In this document: positions 38,506 to 48,906 of the stretch, piece after piece
Layout: each line of letters opens with the position of its first letter
Numbering within the stretch: the stretch's first letter is position 1
NCBI RefSeq assembly: GCF_002078875.1
Contig: NC_034424.1
Span: 7,098,436 to 7,162,435 of the forward strand
Direction: 5' to 3'
DNA length: 64,000 nucleotides
Source of the DNA: Numida meleagris
Taxonomy: Eukaryota > Chordata > Aves > Galliformes > Numididae
Translations under genes and position numbers: made by a program
The notes under the pieces: model-generated
Told to the model about the DNA's origin: nothing
The model's input: the letters and a program-made list of their open reading frames with translations, nothing else
Databases searched by the model: none

Positions 38506-39434
38506 TCCGTCTGGCCGATGGTGAGCGGGTTGGCACTGATGGGAGCTGGGCAGGAGGGTGGCAGGAGTCGCTCCTTAGGATTTGGCTCATCCCAGGAGGG
38601 AAGGAATGGAGAGTTTTGGGGTCTGGGCAGAGTGGTCATTCTGTGAAAGGGTTAAGACTGCATAGTGCTCACGTTACCCGCATGCACCCTCACCTCTGCC
38701 TATGTAAGTGATCTGTTTGCAGGAAGGGAGGGGTTGTGCCAAGCCCAGGGCTGGGCAGTGGGGGTGGGGGGGAACAGGAGACCTGGTCTGGGTTTGCCTT
38801 GGGTTTGTTGGATCAAGGTAGGTGTGCAAACTTGTCTTGAGCAGTATCCTTCCCTTTGGCCATTGGCAAAGCAGTGGGTGCTCTGGAGGAGGTATTTTTT
38901 AACTGAATCTCCAGGTCTTCCATTTGTGTCTTCCATTCGCATCTTCCACCCCCATGAAGTTGGGGTGTTTCTCTCTTCCCTGTTGCTGTTTGGCATTTGG
39001 TGTTGTCTTATCCCATGAGCTGTGAGCACTGGTGCAGCTCTCCCTCCAACAAGACACGTGGGTGGTAAGCCCCATTTTGGAGATGGAGCCACGAGCTCTC
39101 ATTAAGCAGAACTCTCAGCACTGCTTCCTTGCACTCTTGTCCCTGCTTTTCTCCCTGCCTGCTTTGGAGAGGAGGATTTTTGGGCTTGATGGAGTGGCTT
39201 CCCCCAAAGCATGGAACTCCGCAGCCCTTCATGGGGATGGGGCCTGTGTGCTGGGGATTGTAGGAAGGGCACTGGGGGAACAGGTGATGCTGTGCTGGTG
39301 CTGCCCAGCCAGTGCCATGCATGCAGCCCCAAACTTCTCCTTTTGCTGCAGCTAGAGTGAGCCTAATGCTTCCCAGCTCCCCTTGCATCTCTCTGCCTCC
39401 TGCTTGGTTTTCCATCGCTCAGAGCGTAGCACCC

Positions 39435-39520
39435 CCTCAAGGACAATTAGATCACTTCCAATTTGCCCGTAAGCTCATAAAACCGCAATTGAATGTAATT
39501 AAAAGGCCATAACGAGCTTC
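39435..39520. promoter_or_regulatory. AT-rich candidate enhancer
   Basis: Has GGACAATTAGATCAC, CGTAAGCTCATAAAACCGC and GAATGTAATTAAAAGGCC in 85 bases; ends shortly before the CR1 tail at 39624. Confidence 0.3.
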
Positions 39521-39623
39521 AGCAACCTGCGGGACCATCGCGCTTTCGCTCTCGCCGCTCTCTTTTTGGAGAACGGGATGAAGTCAGGGAGGATGCGAAG
39601 GTCGGTGTGGGCGTGGGGGGATC

Positions 39624-39681
39624 TCAGAATCATAGAAACATAGAATGGCCTGGCTTGGAAGGGACCTTAACGATCAGCTGA
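39624..39681 (-). mobile_element. CR1 LINE 3'-terminal fragment, minus strand
   Basis: Contains AATCATAGAAACATAGAATGG followed by CTTGGAAGGGACCTTAACG, the inverted CR1 3' end with its tail repeat. Only about 58 bases remain; the right side is cut off by unrelated GAGGAGGAGG sequence. Confidence 0.8.
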
Positions 39682-40936
39682 TGAGGAGGAGGAGGAAGAG
39701 CAGCCCTCTGCCAGCCCTGCAGCCAGCAGGACCCCGCACCTCTCCTCGCCTATTCCTGCAGCAGGTTCCCAGCCTGTAAATCAGGGGCACTCGCTGAGCC
39801 GCTGACAGCAGAACAGAGCGCATTGTGAGAGCAGGGACAGCGCCGGCCCTTGAGGGATGAAATAGGAGCCTGTAATTTCTCAGGACTGTTGTGACATCTT
39901 TGCACAAGCGTGTGATTGAGTCACATTTGCTTTATCAGCAGAATCCTTGTTTGCCTGGGTGCACCCCTCCGCCCCCTCCCCGCTCCCCCCCGGCTCCGCC
40001 GCAGCGTTTCCCCCTCCCATCGGTCACGCTCTCCTCTTGCTCACGCTTCCTGCTTTCTCCTCCTCCACCCACAGCGCTGCTCGCAGCAAGGAGGGCTCAG
40101 AGCCCGCCCTGGGGTGTCTGGGGGATGCCAACCCCAAAAGTCGGGGTTGTGGGTCCTGCGGTGCGGGGTCACCAGAACTCGGGGCTCCGGTGGGCGATGG
40201 GTGCCTACGGGCTGAGCATCTCCCAGCAGGGCCCCCGTGGTGCTGTAGGGTGGGCTGCCAAAAATACGAACGTTGGTGAGCTCTTGCAGGTCGTGCTCCC
40301 ATGGGTGGCGGGGAGGCCTGATTTTATCCACAAAGTTGTGTCCAGAGGACAGAGGAAATCGAAGGGGATGGAGTGCTTCTGTGCTTCTTTCCCTTGGTAC
40401 GTGCAGAGGCTGCACGGAGCATGGGGCTGGGGATGCACGGGGTGCCAGGGAAAAGCTGCCCACGGGTGCTGTGATTTAATGCTGCAGCCTCATAAGGCGA
40501 AATGTGGGCTGGAGGCAGCATCTTGCATTTACAGGGTGTGTGCAGAGGGGCTGGGTTGCAGAGCTGCACCCTGTATTGATGCTGTGAGCCTCCCCTGGCC
40601 AAAGAGGAGACCCCGAGGGGACCCAGAGCCCCCAGGCATGCCCGTGCCCCATCAGGCTTCACTGGGCCCACGGAGGTGGGGGAGATGGGGGATCACAGCT
40701 GTGTGGCTTTGAGGTTTTAGTTTGGTCAAAGTGAAAACCTGCGGAGAGGGGGGAACCCACCCGGGGCAGTGAAACTGAGCTCCTCGCCCTCCCTTCGAGG
40801 GAAAGCACCGCGCGGCTGCGGAGCTCGCTCCCTGAGGAGCATTTGCAGGCTGTGATTTCTTAACACCCACAAGAAGAGGCATTTACATGTGCTCTCCCCT
40901 GTGCAGCTTCGGGGAGGGCCTGAAAGAGAAAGGAGG

Positions 40937-40988
40937 AAAAAAAAAAAAAAACAGAAATTCAAGTGATTTTTTTTTTTTTTTTTTTTTT
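40937..40988. repeat. Poly-A and poly-T tracts in inverted arrangement
   Basis: A15 (40937-40951) is followed 15 bases later by T22 (40967-40988). In RNA the two could pair as an A/U hairpin. Confidence 0.85.
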
Positions 40989-41484
40989 GGGTGAAACCGC
41001 ACGACTTCCTCGTGCCTGCTTTAGGGGATGGGCCGCCTCTCCTCGCCGGGCGAAGCGCTGTGAGCGCTGTGTGGTTTGGTGTCTTTGGCCACAGGATGCT
41101 TCTTGTTCCTTGGTCCCATGGGTGCTGCACAGCTGAGCAGAGGGCTTCCCTAGGTGCAAAAAACACAGCGTGTTTGGTGCTGCATGCTGTCCCGTGTTGG
41201 CTTCTCCCTCTTCCAAGCTGCATGCGGAGGTTGCAGGGCGCTGGGGGAGGTGGGTGGAAGCTGGGCATGACCTTGGTGCTTGGGATTGTCACCTCCCTGC
41301 AGGAGGGGGACCTCACTGTGCTGGTGTAAATCCGAAGCAAGCTCACTCCATGCTGGAGGCTGGGGGCTGTTGAGAATCATGCGCTGCAAACCTGCTCTCT
41401 TCCCTGGATTCTTTCATCAGGGATAAAAGTGAGGACCTGACCTCTGGTGGTCACCACTCCCATGGCGGTTTCCAGGTGAAAGCT

Positions 41485-41565
41485 GGGGTCGAACCCTTGG
41501 GTCCTACCGTGCTGCAAGGCAGGCGCTCATCTCCTCACCGAGGTTCCTCAGGGGGAAAGCCCGCT
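41485..41565 (-). mobile_element. tRNA-like remnant (tRNA-derived SINE or tRNA pseudogene)
   Basis: On the minus strand the segment reads GAGCGCCTGCCTTGCAGCAC, then GGACCCAAGGGTTCGACCCC. The second block is a near-perfect Pol III B-box (GGTTCGANYCC type), and the first resembles the anticodon-arm region of old tRNA-derived SINEs. A clean A-box and a full cloverleaf are not evident, so a functional tRNA gene is unlikely. Which SINE family it belongs to cannot be settled by eye. Confidence 0.45.
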
Positions 41566-41957
41566 GGGGGACTGCTGTGCTGCTTTTGAGGCACGAGAGA
41601 AAACGGGCAGTGATTTTTGCTGCTGAGTGCAGTTAGGGAACCTCGCCACCTGCGGAGCCACCGAAAGAAGCAAGAGCGCTCAGCGCACTCGGCGTATTGC
41701 ATTGCATTGTGGATTCGCGTGCATTTGGCGGTGGGAGCATTGCACGTGGCCAAGCGTGGCGTGATCCCTGGGAGCGGAGCAGGAGAAGGGTTCCGACAGC
41801 CCCATCCCTGCTGCCCGTCCTGGCCCCCTCCAAACGCGGCCCCGTAGCGTATGGACTGCGCTCCGGAAGGGAGCGGCTTCCCAAATTTAGAATTTCCTGC
41901 AGTGCAATACCCAGAATTGATCTGTGCGCTGATTACGGAGGAAGAGGTGCTGAGGGA

Positions 41958-41990
41958 AAAAAAAAAAAAAAAAAGAAGAAAAAAAAAAAT
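41958..41990. repeat. A-rich tract
   Basis: Two long A runs separated by GAAG, near-pure adenine over about 32 bases. No retrotransposon body is recognisable to its left, so it is not evidently a poly-A tail. Confidence 0.85.
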
Positions 41991-42930
41991 AGCAAATAGC
42001 GGAAGCGTGGGGGTGCAGGCGCCGTGCTGGGTCCCTGCTGGCGTCGGGGCCGCTTGGCTGTGCCACCATCCACAGGACAGCGTGGGTTCTGGGGGCTGGA
42101 GATTGGCTTTGGGGCTTCCCCCCCTTCCAGGAGCACATGGAGCTCCTGGATAGACCAGAAAAGGGTTTCCAGCGAGCTAGGTCACTGTAGTTTTACTGGC
42201 AAAGCCTCTTAAGCATCAATGAAGATTATACTGGTGAAAGCTTACGCTGGTACAGTTTATTCTGGTACAAATGAGCTATCCTGGGAAAAAAAAATCACCC
42301 CTATGCTGTTGTAATTGTTTCTGCTCCGGTGTAGAAGTGTTAAAATGACAGCCCGTGGTATTGCTGTGTCAGCAGCTGGTGGGCTGCCTGGGGCTCGGCG
42401 GGCAGAGCAGCACCGCTGTGCTGAGAAATGCAGCTCTAGTGGTGATGGCAAGTGCTGGATGCAGGGGGGAAGTGATGCAAGGGCTGCTGGCGTGTGCAGG
42501 TGCTTTAGAAAACCTGGGGACTGGAAGCTGTGTCCCGCAGGCAGCTGCTGGTGCCATTGGGAGCTTTGGGCTTTTGGCCCCGGGATTGCCAAAGGGGATG
42601 GAAAATAGCAGCGTGAAGCTGCAGAGCAACATTTTGTGCTTGGCTGCTCTGCTCTGAGGGCCTCGTGTAGCTGGATGAGAACGGGGACAAATGTTTTAAA
42701 ATGATGTTTTCTTATTGAAAATTAGTAGTAGTTCGTAAATGCTGCTTGGCACGAAGCCATCAGGCCAAAACCAAGGAAGGTTGATTCAGCAGCTGAGGCA
42801 CTGCGCGGGGTCTCGCCGTGCCCAGGAGCTGTTCCTGGCTTTGGCTCTGGTTTCTTGTGTGACCTTGGGGAGATGATGGGTCTGGGCCTGTGGGGTGCTG
42901 CACGTCTGCAGCAAAACCAGACATTGTGGG

Positions 42931-43220
42931 GCTCTTCTATGCCTTGCTTTCTCCAGCCAGGCACTGTGCATACAACCTAGGCTCTTCTGTGCCGTGGTTT
43001 CCCCAACCAGGCTCTTCCATGCGTTGCTTTGCCCAACCAGGCTCTTCCATGCGTTGCTTTGCCCAACCAGGCTCTTCCATGCATTGCTTTGCCCAACCAG
43101 GTTCTTCTGTACCTTGGTTTTCCCAACCAGGCTCTTCCATGCATTGCTTTTCCCAACCAGGCTCTTCCATGCATTGCTTTCTCCGGTCAGGCTCATCCAT
43201 ACGTTGCATTCCCCAACCAC
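42931..43220. repeat. 30-bp minisatellite, about nine copies
   Basis: Tandem units close to GCTCTTCCATGCATTGCTTT followed by GCCCAACCAG. Units start at 42931, then (after a 20-bp partial unit at 42961-42980) at 42981, 43011, 43041, 43071, 43101, 43131, 43161 and 43191. Units at 43011 and 43041 are identical; the outer ones are diverged. Because 30 is divisible by three, open frames run through both strands, creating spurious repeat proteins with ten-residue periods. Confidence 0.95.
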
Positions 43221-43704
43221 GAAACCAGGATAGTGGCACCCAAAGGATGCATTGCAAAGGTGAAGGGCAGCAATGAGCACAATGGTCAAAAAAACCCCAA
43301 ACCCTTACAGAATGAGGCTCCTTATCATGTGGTTGGATCCGAACCCACCAGCTCTGCTCCCTGCAATGCTTTATGCTGGGACACATGGAGCAGAGCTCAA
43401 CGCACGCACGTGGCTGCATAACCCCACTGCCATCCCCACACTGCAGGATGGACCCCAGACTCTGGGTCTGAATTTGTGGGGAAATTGCCCTCCAAATTTT
43501 GTGGCTTGCGGGTGCACGGTTGAGAGAGAGCCAAGAGCTTGGCTGCGCATTCTTCAGCTGCTGAGCAGCTCTCTGTTCTCTCTCCCTACCGCCATGGGGC
43601 ATCTTATGGGATAGATAGAGGTCGTTGTGTTTGAACAAAGGACGCACAGAGAACATAGCTGCAATTGATGGGTGTGGCAAGAGGGGAAATGCTTTGAGAA
43701 CTGC

Positions 43705-43736
43705 TTTTTTTTTTTTGTGTGTGTGTGTGTGTGTTT
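43705..43736. repeat. Poly-T plus (GT)n microsatellite
   Basis: A T12 run at 43705-43716 followed directly by a (GT)n tract of about nine units to 43734. Confidence 0.9.
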
Positions 43737-44573
43737 AGAAACAGACACGGAGTTTATTTTGGTCAGGAGGTAGTCACACCACGGTGGCTTTAAATGGCAA
43801 AAGTACGCAAGAAGGATGAACAGCCTCACGCTGCTTGCACTGAAACAGCCTTTGGGAAGTGACCTCCCCAGTTTGCTTTGCCAAAGATGTATCCTTCGGT
43901 GAAGGTGTTTATTTGCTTGGAGTTGTTTGTTTGGAGGATGTTTCCTCAATCTGGGTGTTAGGGAATGAGCGCGTTGGGCCGTGCTTGGAAGACGGCTTCA
44001 TGCCCGGTCTCCCTCCCTGTTTCCTTATAGCTAAGTGGGATTTGGGGTGAGCACGCTCTGCAAGTGCCAGGGCCAAACGTTTGCTTCTCGCTTGTTTGGG
44101 ATCTCTGCAGACAAGGAAGCGTTTGGGGAGGAGCGGAAACTTCCTGGTGCTTGAGCTGGGCTTGGAGCCACGCTGCTTCCGAGTGCTCGATGTGGGGTTT
44201 GGGCGCACACACACACACCCCAACACGTGGCCGTGCCTACTCACGCTTCTCCCCGATTTGCGTCTTCAGCACGTAGTAAACAGGATGGGTGCGGGGTGCC
44301 GGGGAGCTCTGTGCCCTGGGGATGGTTATTTCAGGAGAGGGGCTGGGACAGTGGGTCGGGCCCACACGTGCTTTGCTCTCTGACGTGCTGCAGTCAGCAC
44401 GGGCTGCTCGCCAGTAACCTGCCTGCGACCTCGCCTCGGCAGCGCCTGAAATTCCCGGGACCTGCTCGTTGGAGGCAGGGCTACGTGGACTTCCTTTGCT
44501 CCACTGCCAGCGCGAGGGCCCTATTCCCCTATGCAGCTTCAGGGCTGTGGGCCCAGCGCATCCTCAGTTGTGG

Positions 44574-44655
44574 TTTGGGACATCTCCATCCCCATCCATC
44601 GCCTTGGTCCTCAGTTTGGGGCATCTCCATTCCCATCCATCACTTTGGACCCCAG
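44574..44655. repeat. 41-bp tandem duplication
   Basis: Two adjacent units, 44574-44614 and 44615-44655, both of the form TTTGGGRCATCTCCATYCCC continuing to a terminal CAG, differing at about seven positions. Confidence 0.85.
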
Positions 44656-46331
44656 CTGCCGTGGTTTTTGGGGCTCCTCCAGCGCATGGCTCCGTGCCCG
44701 GATGCACAACCCGCTGCAGGATGAACTCCTCCTTTTGCTCTGAGCACCCTGAGAGTGAAGGGTGACAAGGCACAGCCCTCATCCTGTGTCCCCAGAGCAC
44801 ATCGTGGTGCCAACCCCTTTCAAAAAGCAGAGAACTGGGAAGCGTGGTCCCGAAGCCTCAAGGAATGTCCCGGGGTTCCTGTTGTGCAGCTCTCATGTCA
44901 CTCGGCCGCGGATGACGCGGTGGCCGTGGTTATTTTAAGTCAACATCCTGCGGGAGCCAACAAGAGGCCAAGACCCCAGGGACCACACGGAGATGTGTGC
45001 CAGGGCTGGGCTTTGCCATTGGCGGTGGCATTGGGCTGGAGCATGGGGTCAGGGCATGTGTCCCCTCTGCATGTCCAAGGTGGGATGCTGGGTGCAGTGG
45101 TGTGATGCTGGGTACACAGTTTTGCAAGAGGAGCATCACAGCCTTGCTGGGGGTCTGCGCTTCCTCACGGTGAGGTTTCCTCACTCAGTTGGTGCTCTCT
45201 GGGGGAGCTGGTCGGGGCTGGGTTTGCTGTGGGTTTGTCAAGCACATTTCCCACTGTGCCATGCTTCTGTTGCTTAAAATCCTTCTGGTCCGCATCTGTT
45301 TGGCAAGAGATGTGTTTAGGGGCAGGAGACTCGCTTGCAGCTTTCCCCCCCATCTTTGGAGCCATGGAATTGCAGTGATGAGCAGGAGCCTTGCTGCCTT
45401 TACACCATTTCTACGTTCCTGTAGGGGCAGGAAGAAGTGGGGCTGGGGAGACACCTGACCCCATGCAGGTGACAGAAGCCACCATTTCCTGGGATAGCAT
45501 CAACTTCAGCAGCCTGCAGCCAAATGCAGTGGCACCCAGATCATACCATGAGCCCCCGCACCCCAACCAAGGAGCTGTGCTGGCACCTGCCCCTCACTGC
45601 CCATGTGTTTGCTGCAGTGAGCCCAGGGCAGCTCGGGGGTCCAGGGGTGTTCCCACAGCCCCCACCCCACTGCCTTCCGGCTGCTCCCCCTGCAGCCTGC
45701 CTGGGGGCCACGAGCCTGCCCCTTCCTTGCCTAGGATTGTTTTGCAAGCAGCGTGACAGGATGAGGAGGAAACGTGCCAGGAATGGCTCCATGTCTCCTC
45801 TCGGGAGAATCGCTGGCTATTTTTAAACACCCCTCTCTCACTCCCCTGGGACAGCCGAGCTGCTCGGAGCAGGGCGGGTGCAGCCCCCCCCGGTGCTGCC
45901 TGCAGCAATCAGTGTGTCCTCTGCACAGCTCAGCTTGCAAAGCCCCCCTGGCCCTGCTCCTCGTGCGTGGTCTGGCCCTCTCCTCTGTACCTTCCCTTGA
46001 GCATCCCCTTTAAGTCTGAATTGTGGCATCTGTAGGGTGGGCCCTCGTCCTGCAGCCTGTGGTCCTGCACCCTTTGGGGAGCAATGCTGCTGGGCACAGG
46101 GGGTGAAGGAGGGAGGAGGGCAGTGACAGCTCTGCCTGGAGTTGGGAACATTCTATGGTGGTGAATTTTGGGTTCTGCACCAAAAGGACCCAAAACAAGA
46201 AGGGATTTCAGAAGCTGGGCTGGTGGAGGAGAACGCTTCAGGGTGTTGGGGGTGTTGAAAAGCAGCCTCTGGAGGTCTGACTGCGATGCCGGGTGAGACT
46301 CAAGCCCTCTTCTCTTTTTTCTCTCTTCCAG

Positions 46332-46597
46332 ATTTCTCAAACCAAGTCAATTCCACATCCCTGAACTCCCCGACGAGCCGAGGCCCCATGGCCACCCCAT
46401 CCCTGCACCCGTCCATTGGGCCGGGCATCGGCTCCTCGCTGGGCTCCCCGGGCCAGCTGCACTCGCCCATCAGCACCCTGAGCTCGCCCATCAACGGCAT
46501 GGGGCCACCCTTCTCCGTCATCAGCTCCCCCATGGGCCCGCACTCGATGTCTGTCCCCTCCACACCCAGCCTGGGATTCGGCACCAGCAGCCCGCAG
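46332..46597 (+). CDS. RXRA: RXRA exon 2: AF-1 (A/B) domain of retinoid X receptor alpha
   Basis: Seen: a pyrimidine-rich tract and AG acceptor end at 46331, and the donor GTGAGG starts at 46598. The exon begins with AT, completing an Asp codon whose first G must come from exon 1, and then reads 88 full codons (residues 11-98 under mammalian numbering). The peptide is Ser/Pro/Gly-rich and contains SPISTLSSPINGMGPPF and SSPMGPHSMSVP, diagnostic of the RXRA N-terminus. Family knowledge: this is the ligand-independent AF-1 region of the obligate heterodimer partner of RAR, VDR, TR, PPAR and LXR, a nuclear transcription factor. Ser-Pro/Thr-Pro sites at S22, S61, S75 and T87 line up with the proline-directed kinase sites known in mouse RXRA. 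Compared with human it carries about five extra residues, including one at NSTSLNSP and an SLGS-type insert near residue 45, matching the mouse length class. An in-frame Met29 (46388-46390) could start a shorter isoform. There is no break or stop. Confidence 0.98.
46388..46390 (+). promoter_or_regulatory. RXRA: Candidate internal start codon (Met29) in RXRA exon 2
   Basis: An in-frame ATG lies in exon 2, followed by G at +4 but with C at -3, so it is a middling Kozak context. Mouse RXRA has a known shorter isoform beginning at the equivalent Met29 from alternative 5' exons. Conservation of the Met here makes the same isoform possible; its use is inferred. Confidence 0.4.
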
Positions 46598-48877
46598 GTG
46601 AGGGGGGGGGGTGGCGGCAGGGACATGTCTGCTGCTTTGATGGGGCAGAGCCGTGGCTTTGGGGCTCGATCCAGACCCGCTTCTGGCTACGTTCTCCCAG
46701 GTTCTGAGGAGTGAAAAGCCACTGCAGACAGCACAGGGAGCAAAGCCCCATTTCAGACAGCATGGAGACATAGGCAGGCGCCAAAGGCTGGCAAAAAGCA
46801 GAACCCAAAGGGGGAAATGAAGCCCGAGGCTTCCTGCTGCTCCAGTGTCATATGGGGGACCACTGGGGCGCAGAGCAGGACCACAGCCGTCCATCAGCTG
46901 TCCCCTCCCTGCCCACTGCCCCTCTTTCCCTTCGCAGAGGGAGGAACTGGTGGTGGTTGGCTGAAGATTATGTAAAAAAACTCCAACCAGCAAGAGATAA
47001 GCTCTTTTTAAAAATAGCAAGATCGGGGAGAGCTGGCCAGCCCCTGCCACCTGTTGCTGGCTGCTTGCACGATATATGTTTAGTAAAAGGGCAGATTAAG
47101 GAATTGGCTACCACCTGCCACTCGGTGCTGGTTTATTTATCCCAAGCCCTCGCTGGGAGTCAAGCACCTGCCAGCACCTTTATTTTTAAATAGTGGCCTG
47201 ATTTATTTCCAGCAATAACGGGGTCTTTCTGCCCTGGCTGGAGAGGGACGTGCCGTGCGGGCACCGTCAGCCATCCCCAATGGAGAGGCGGTGGGAGAGG
47301 CAGCGGTAGGGTTTGCCCCTGCCCCTGTAGGTTCAGAGGGAGCTCTCTGTGCCATCTCCTGTCCCATGGCAAAGGGAAGGGGAACCGAAACGGCGCCTTG
47401 GAATGGGCAGTGCCAGCTCTGAAGCGGTGGGGAAGGAGTGGGAAGCAAAGGTGGGGGTGAGCCGCCAGCTGGGGGTGGGGGGGAACGAGGAAGCTCTGCT
47501 GCTAGGCACGATGCGGTGTAGGAGCTGGAGGAACCGAAATAAAACCCAACCACGGGGCAAAAAGGGGAATCGAGAGCGTGGTCAGATGGTGCCGGCGAGC
47601 GAGCTGGCGGCGCGGCGTCTCCCAGCCCTGGCGGCACGGTGCCGGCACCGCCGCTCGCACACGGACGTGTCTTAAGTGGTTTTCCTCCAGGAGACGGCGA
47701 GGAGGTTTCCAGCCTAATGGCTCCTGCCATCTGTCCCCTGTCTGGGTGCATTAGGGCCCCAGCCCTGCAGCAGGCGCCTACCTGGGCCTGCATAGGAGCG
47801 CAGGAAGAGGAGGAAGAAGAGGAGGGAGTGCAGTCCCCCCTCCGTGCACCGGCCGGCGAAGCGCCGGGGGTAATGAGGCGTGCGGCCCCAGCCGCCGGGT
47901 GGGGATCACCCTGATGGAAGGTGGTTTGCATCAGATGGCAGATGCCACTTGCCATCAGGCCATGCCTCATTGCCTCTGGAAAGGCAGCAGAGCAGAAGGG
48001 TGTGGGGCGGCCGCACCGGCGTGGGACGGAGATGTCAGCTCCCAAAATCCCGGCTGCGTTCCCCCTCCTTTTTCTTCCCATGCGAGCTCTGACCCAGCTC
48101 CTCCCGGCCTGAGCTTTGCCAAAAGACATCAGCGCTGACCTCAAGCATCTCCTCCTGCCTGGGATCTCACGCAGCCTCCAGACACAGCCTGGCTCCCAGG
48201 AGGCCGCTGGGGACCCTGTGGGGAGAGGGCACTAGCACTGAGCTGGGCACGAGCTGGTGGAGAGCCCGAGCAATTTGCAGTGTGAGCAAAGTCCCAGCCT
48301 GACCAGGGGGTTGTTTGAAGGGATTTAGTGCATGTTTAAGACCTCCTACCTAAAATTGCTGGGAAAACAAAACAAAAAAAAGCGTAATTTTCTGTAAGAG
48401 ATGGAAGGGATGGACTTCCCATGCCGGGGGCCTCTTCCTCCCTCCTGCTCTGTGCTGCCCCAGGCATCGCTGGCAGCAGCTTGGGGTGCTCGGGGACACG
48501 GATCAGGCGCAGGAACAGGCTCCTCCAGAGCCTTTACACAATGCTTTGTGAATCTGGGCATGTTCTGGATAGAAAAAGGAAAGCTCTGGTTGCCATTAGA
48601 CCAAAGGGGATTTGATCTCTGGTGCAATGAACTAAAAAGGGAAAAGAGAGGAGCCGAGGAGTCCCGGCACATGGGGCTGCCACGTCATTGGGGAAGCGGA
48701 GCAGCAGTTCTGTGTCTCTGCTCCATGCTGTGCAGGGTGTGCTCCCATGGCACGTGCTCCCGGCCCCACACCAGCCATAGGGGAAGGAGCAGGGCCGGCA
48801 CCGGGGTGGTGTGGGAACCCCATGGCACACGTGGGGCCAGGGCTGCAGGAGGAACTGGTGACTTCTCCCATCCTGGG

Positions 48878-48906
48878 GCTGACTCAGCTCCAGCGGGGCT
48901 GAGTCA
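48878..48906. promoter_or_regulatory. T-MARE core plus second NF-E2/AP-1-type site (RXRA intron 2)
   Basis: GCTGACTCAGC (48878-48888) is a perfect 11-bp palindrome and equals the core of the Maf recognition element (T-MARE). GCTGAGTCA (48898-48906) follows nine bases after the palindrome and is a second NF-E2/Nrf2-type site in opposite orientation to TGACTCAGC (48880-48888). Family knowledge: such sites bind small Maf with NF-E2 or Nrf2, large Maf, or AP-1. Use in RXRA regulation is inferred. Confidence 0.4.

Larger units (their letters stand above)
28789..46331. other. Inferred RXRA intron 1, last part up to exon 2: no gene
   Basis: No exon found before 46332. It contains AT-rich candidate elements (29.29, 37.49, 38.40 and 39.44 kb), telomere-like repeats at 31353-31441, an 18-bp-class minisatellite at 35.9 kb, a CR1 3' end at 39624, a tRNA-like remnant at about 41485, a 30-bp minisatellite at 42931-43220, a (GT)n tract at 43716 and a 41-bp tandem duplication at 44574-44655. 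The last 25 bases are a strong polypyrimidine tract feeding exon 2. Confidence 0.6.

Noticed and set aside
39891..40712. 273-codon plus-strand ORF
   Set aside because: Pro-rich start from C-rich DNA and no homology I recognise; several overlapping ORFs in other frames are equally long.
41958..41990. A-rich tract as the tail of a processed pseudogene
   Set aside because: The sequence to its left shows no gene-like body and no target-site duplication.
42937..43680. Repeat-containing minus-strand ORF that looks like a ten-residue repeat protein
   Set aside because: The repetition is explained by the 30-bp minisatellite, which opens frames on both strands. There is no independent coding evidence.
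1..46331. Search for U6atac snRNA or other small RNA genes known near mammalian RXRA
   Set aside because: No U6atac-like sequence, tRNA cloverleaf, or snoRNA box pair could be recognised by eye; the only tRNA-like trace is at about 41485.
47203..48144. 313-codon minus-strand ORF in RXRA intron 2
   Set aside because: It is dominated by Pro/Ser/Ala low-complexity sequence, lies antisense in a GC-rich intron, and has no domain, splice or promoter support. Stop codons are rare in such DNA.
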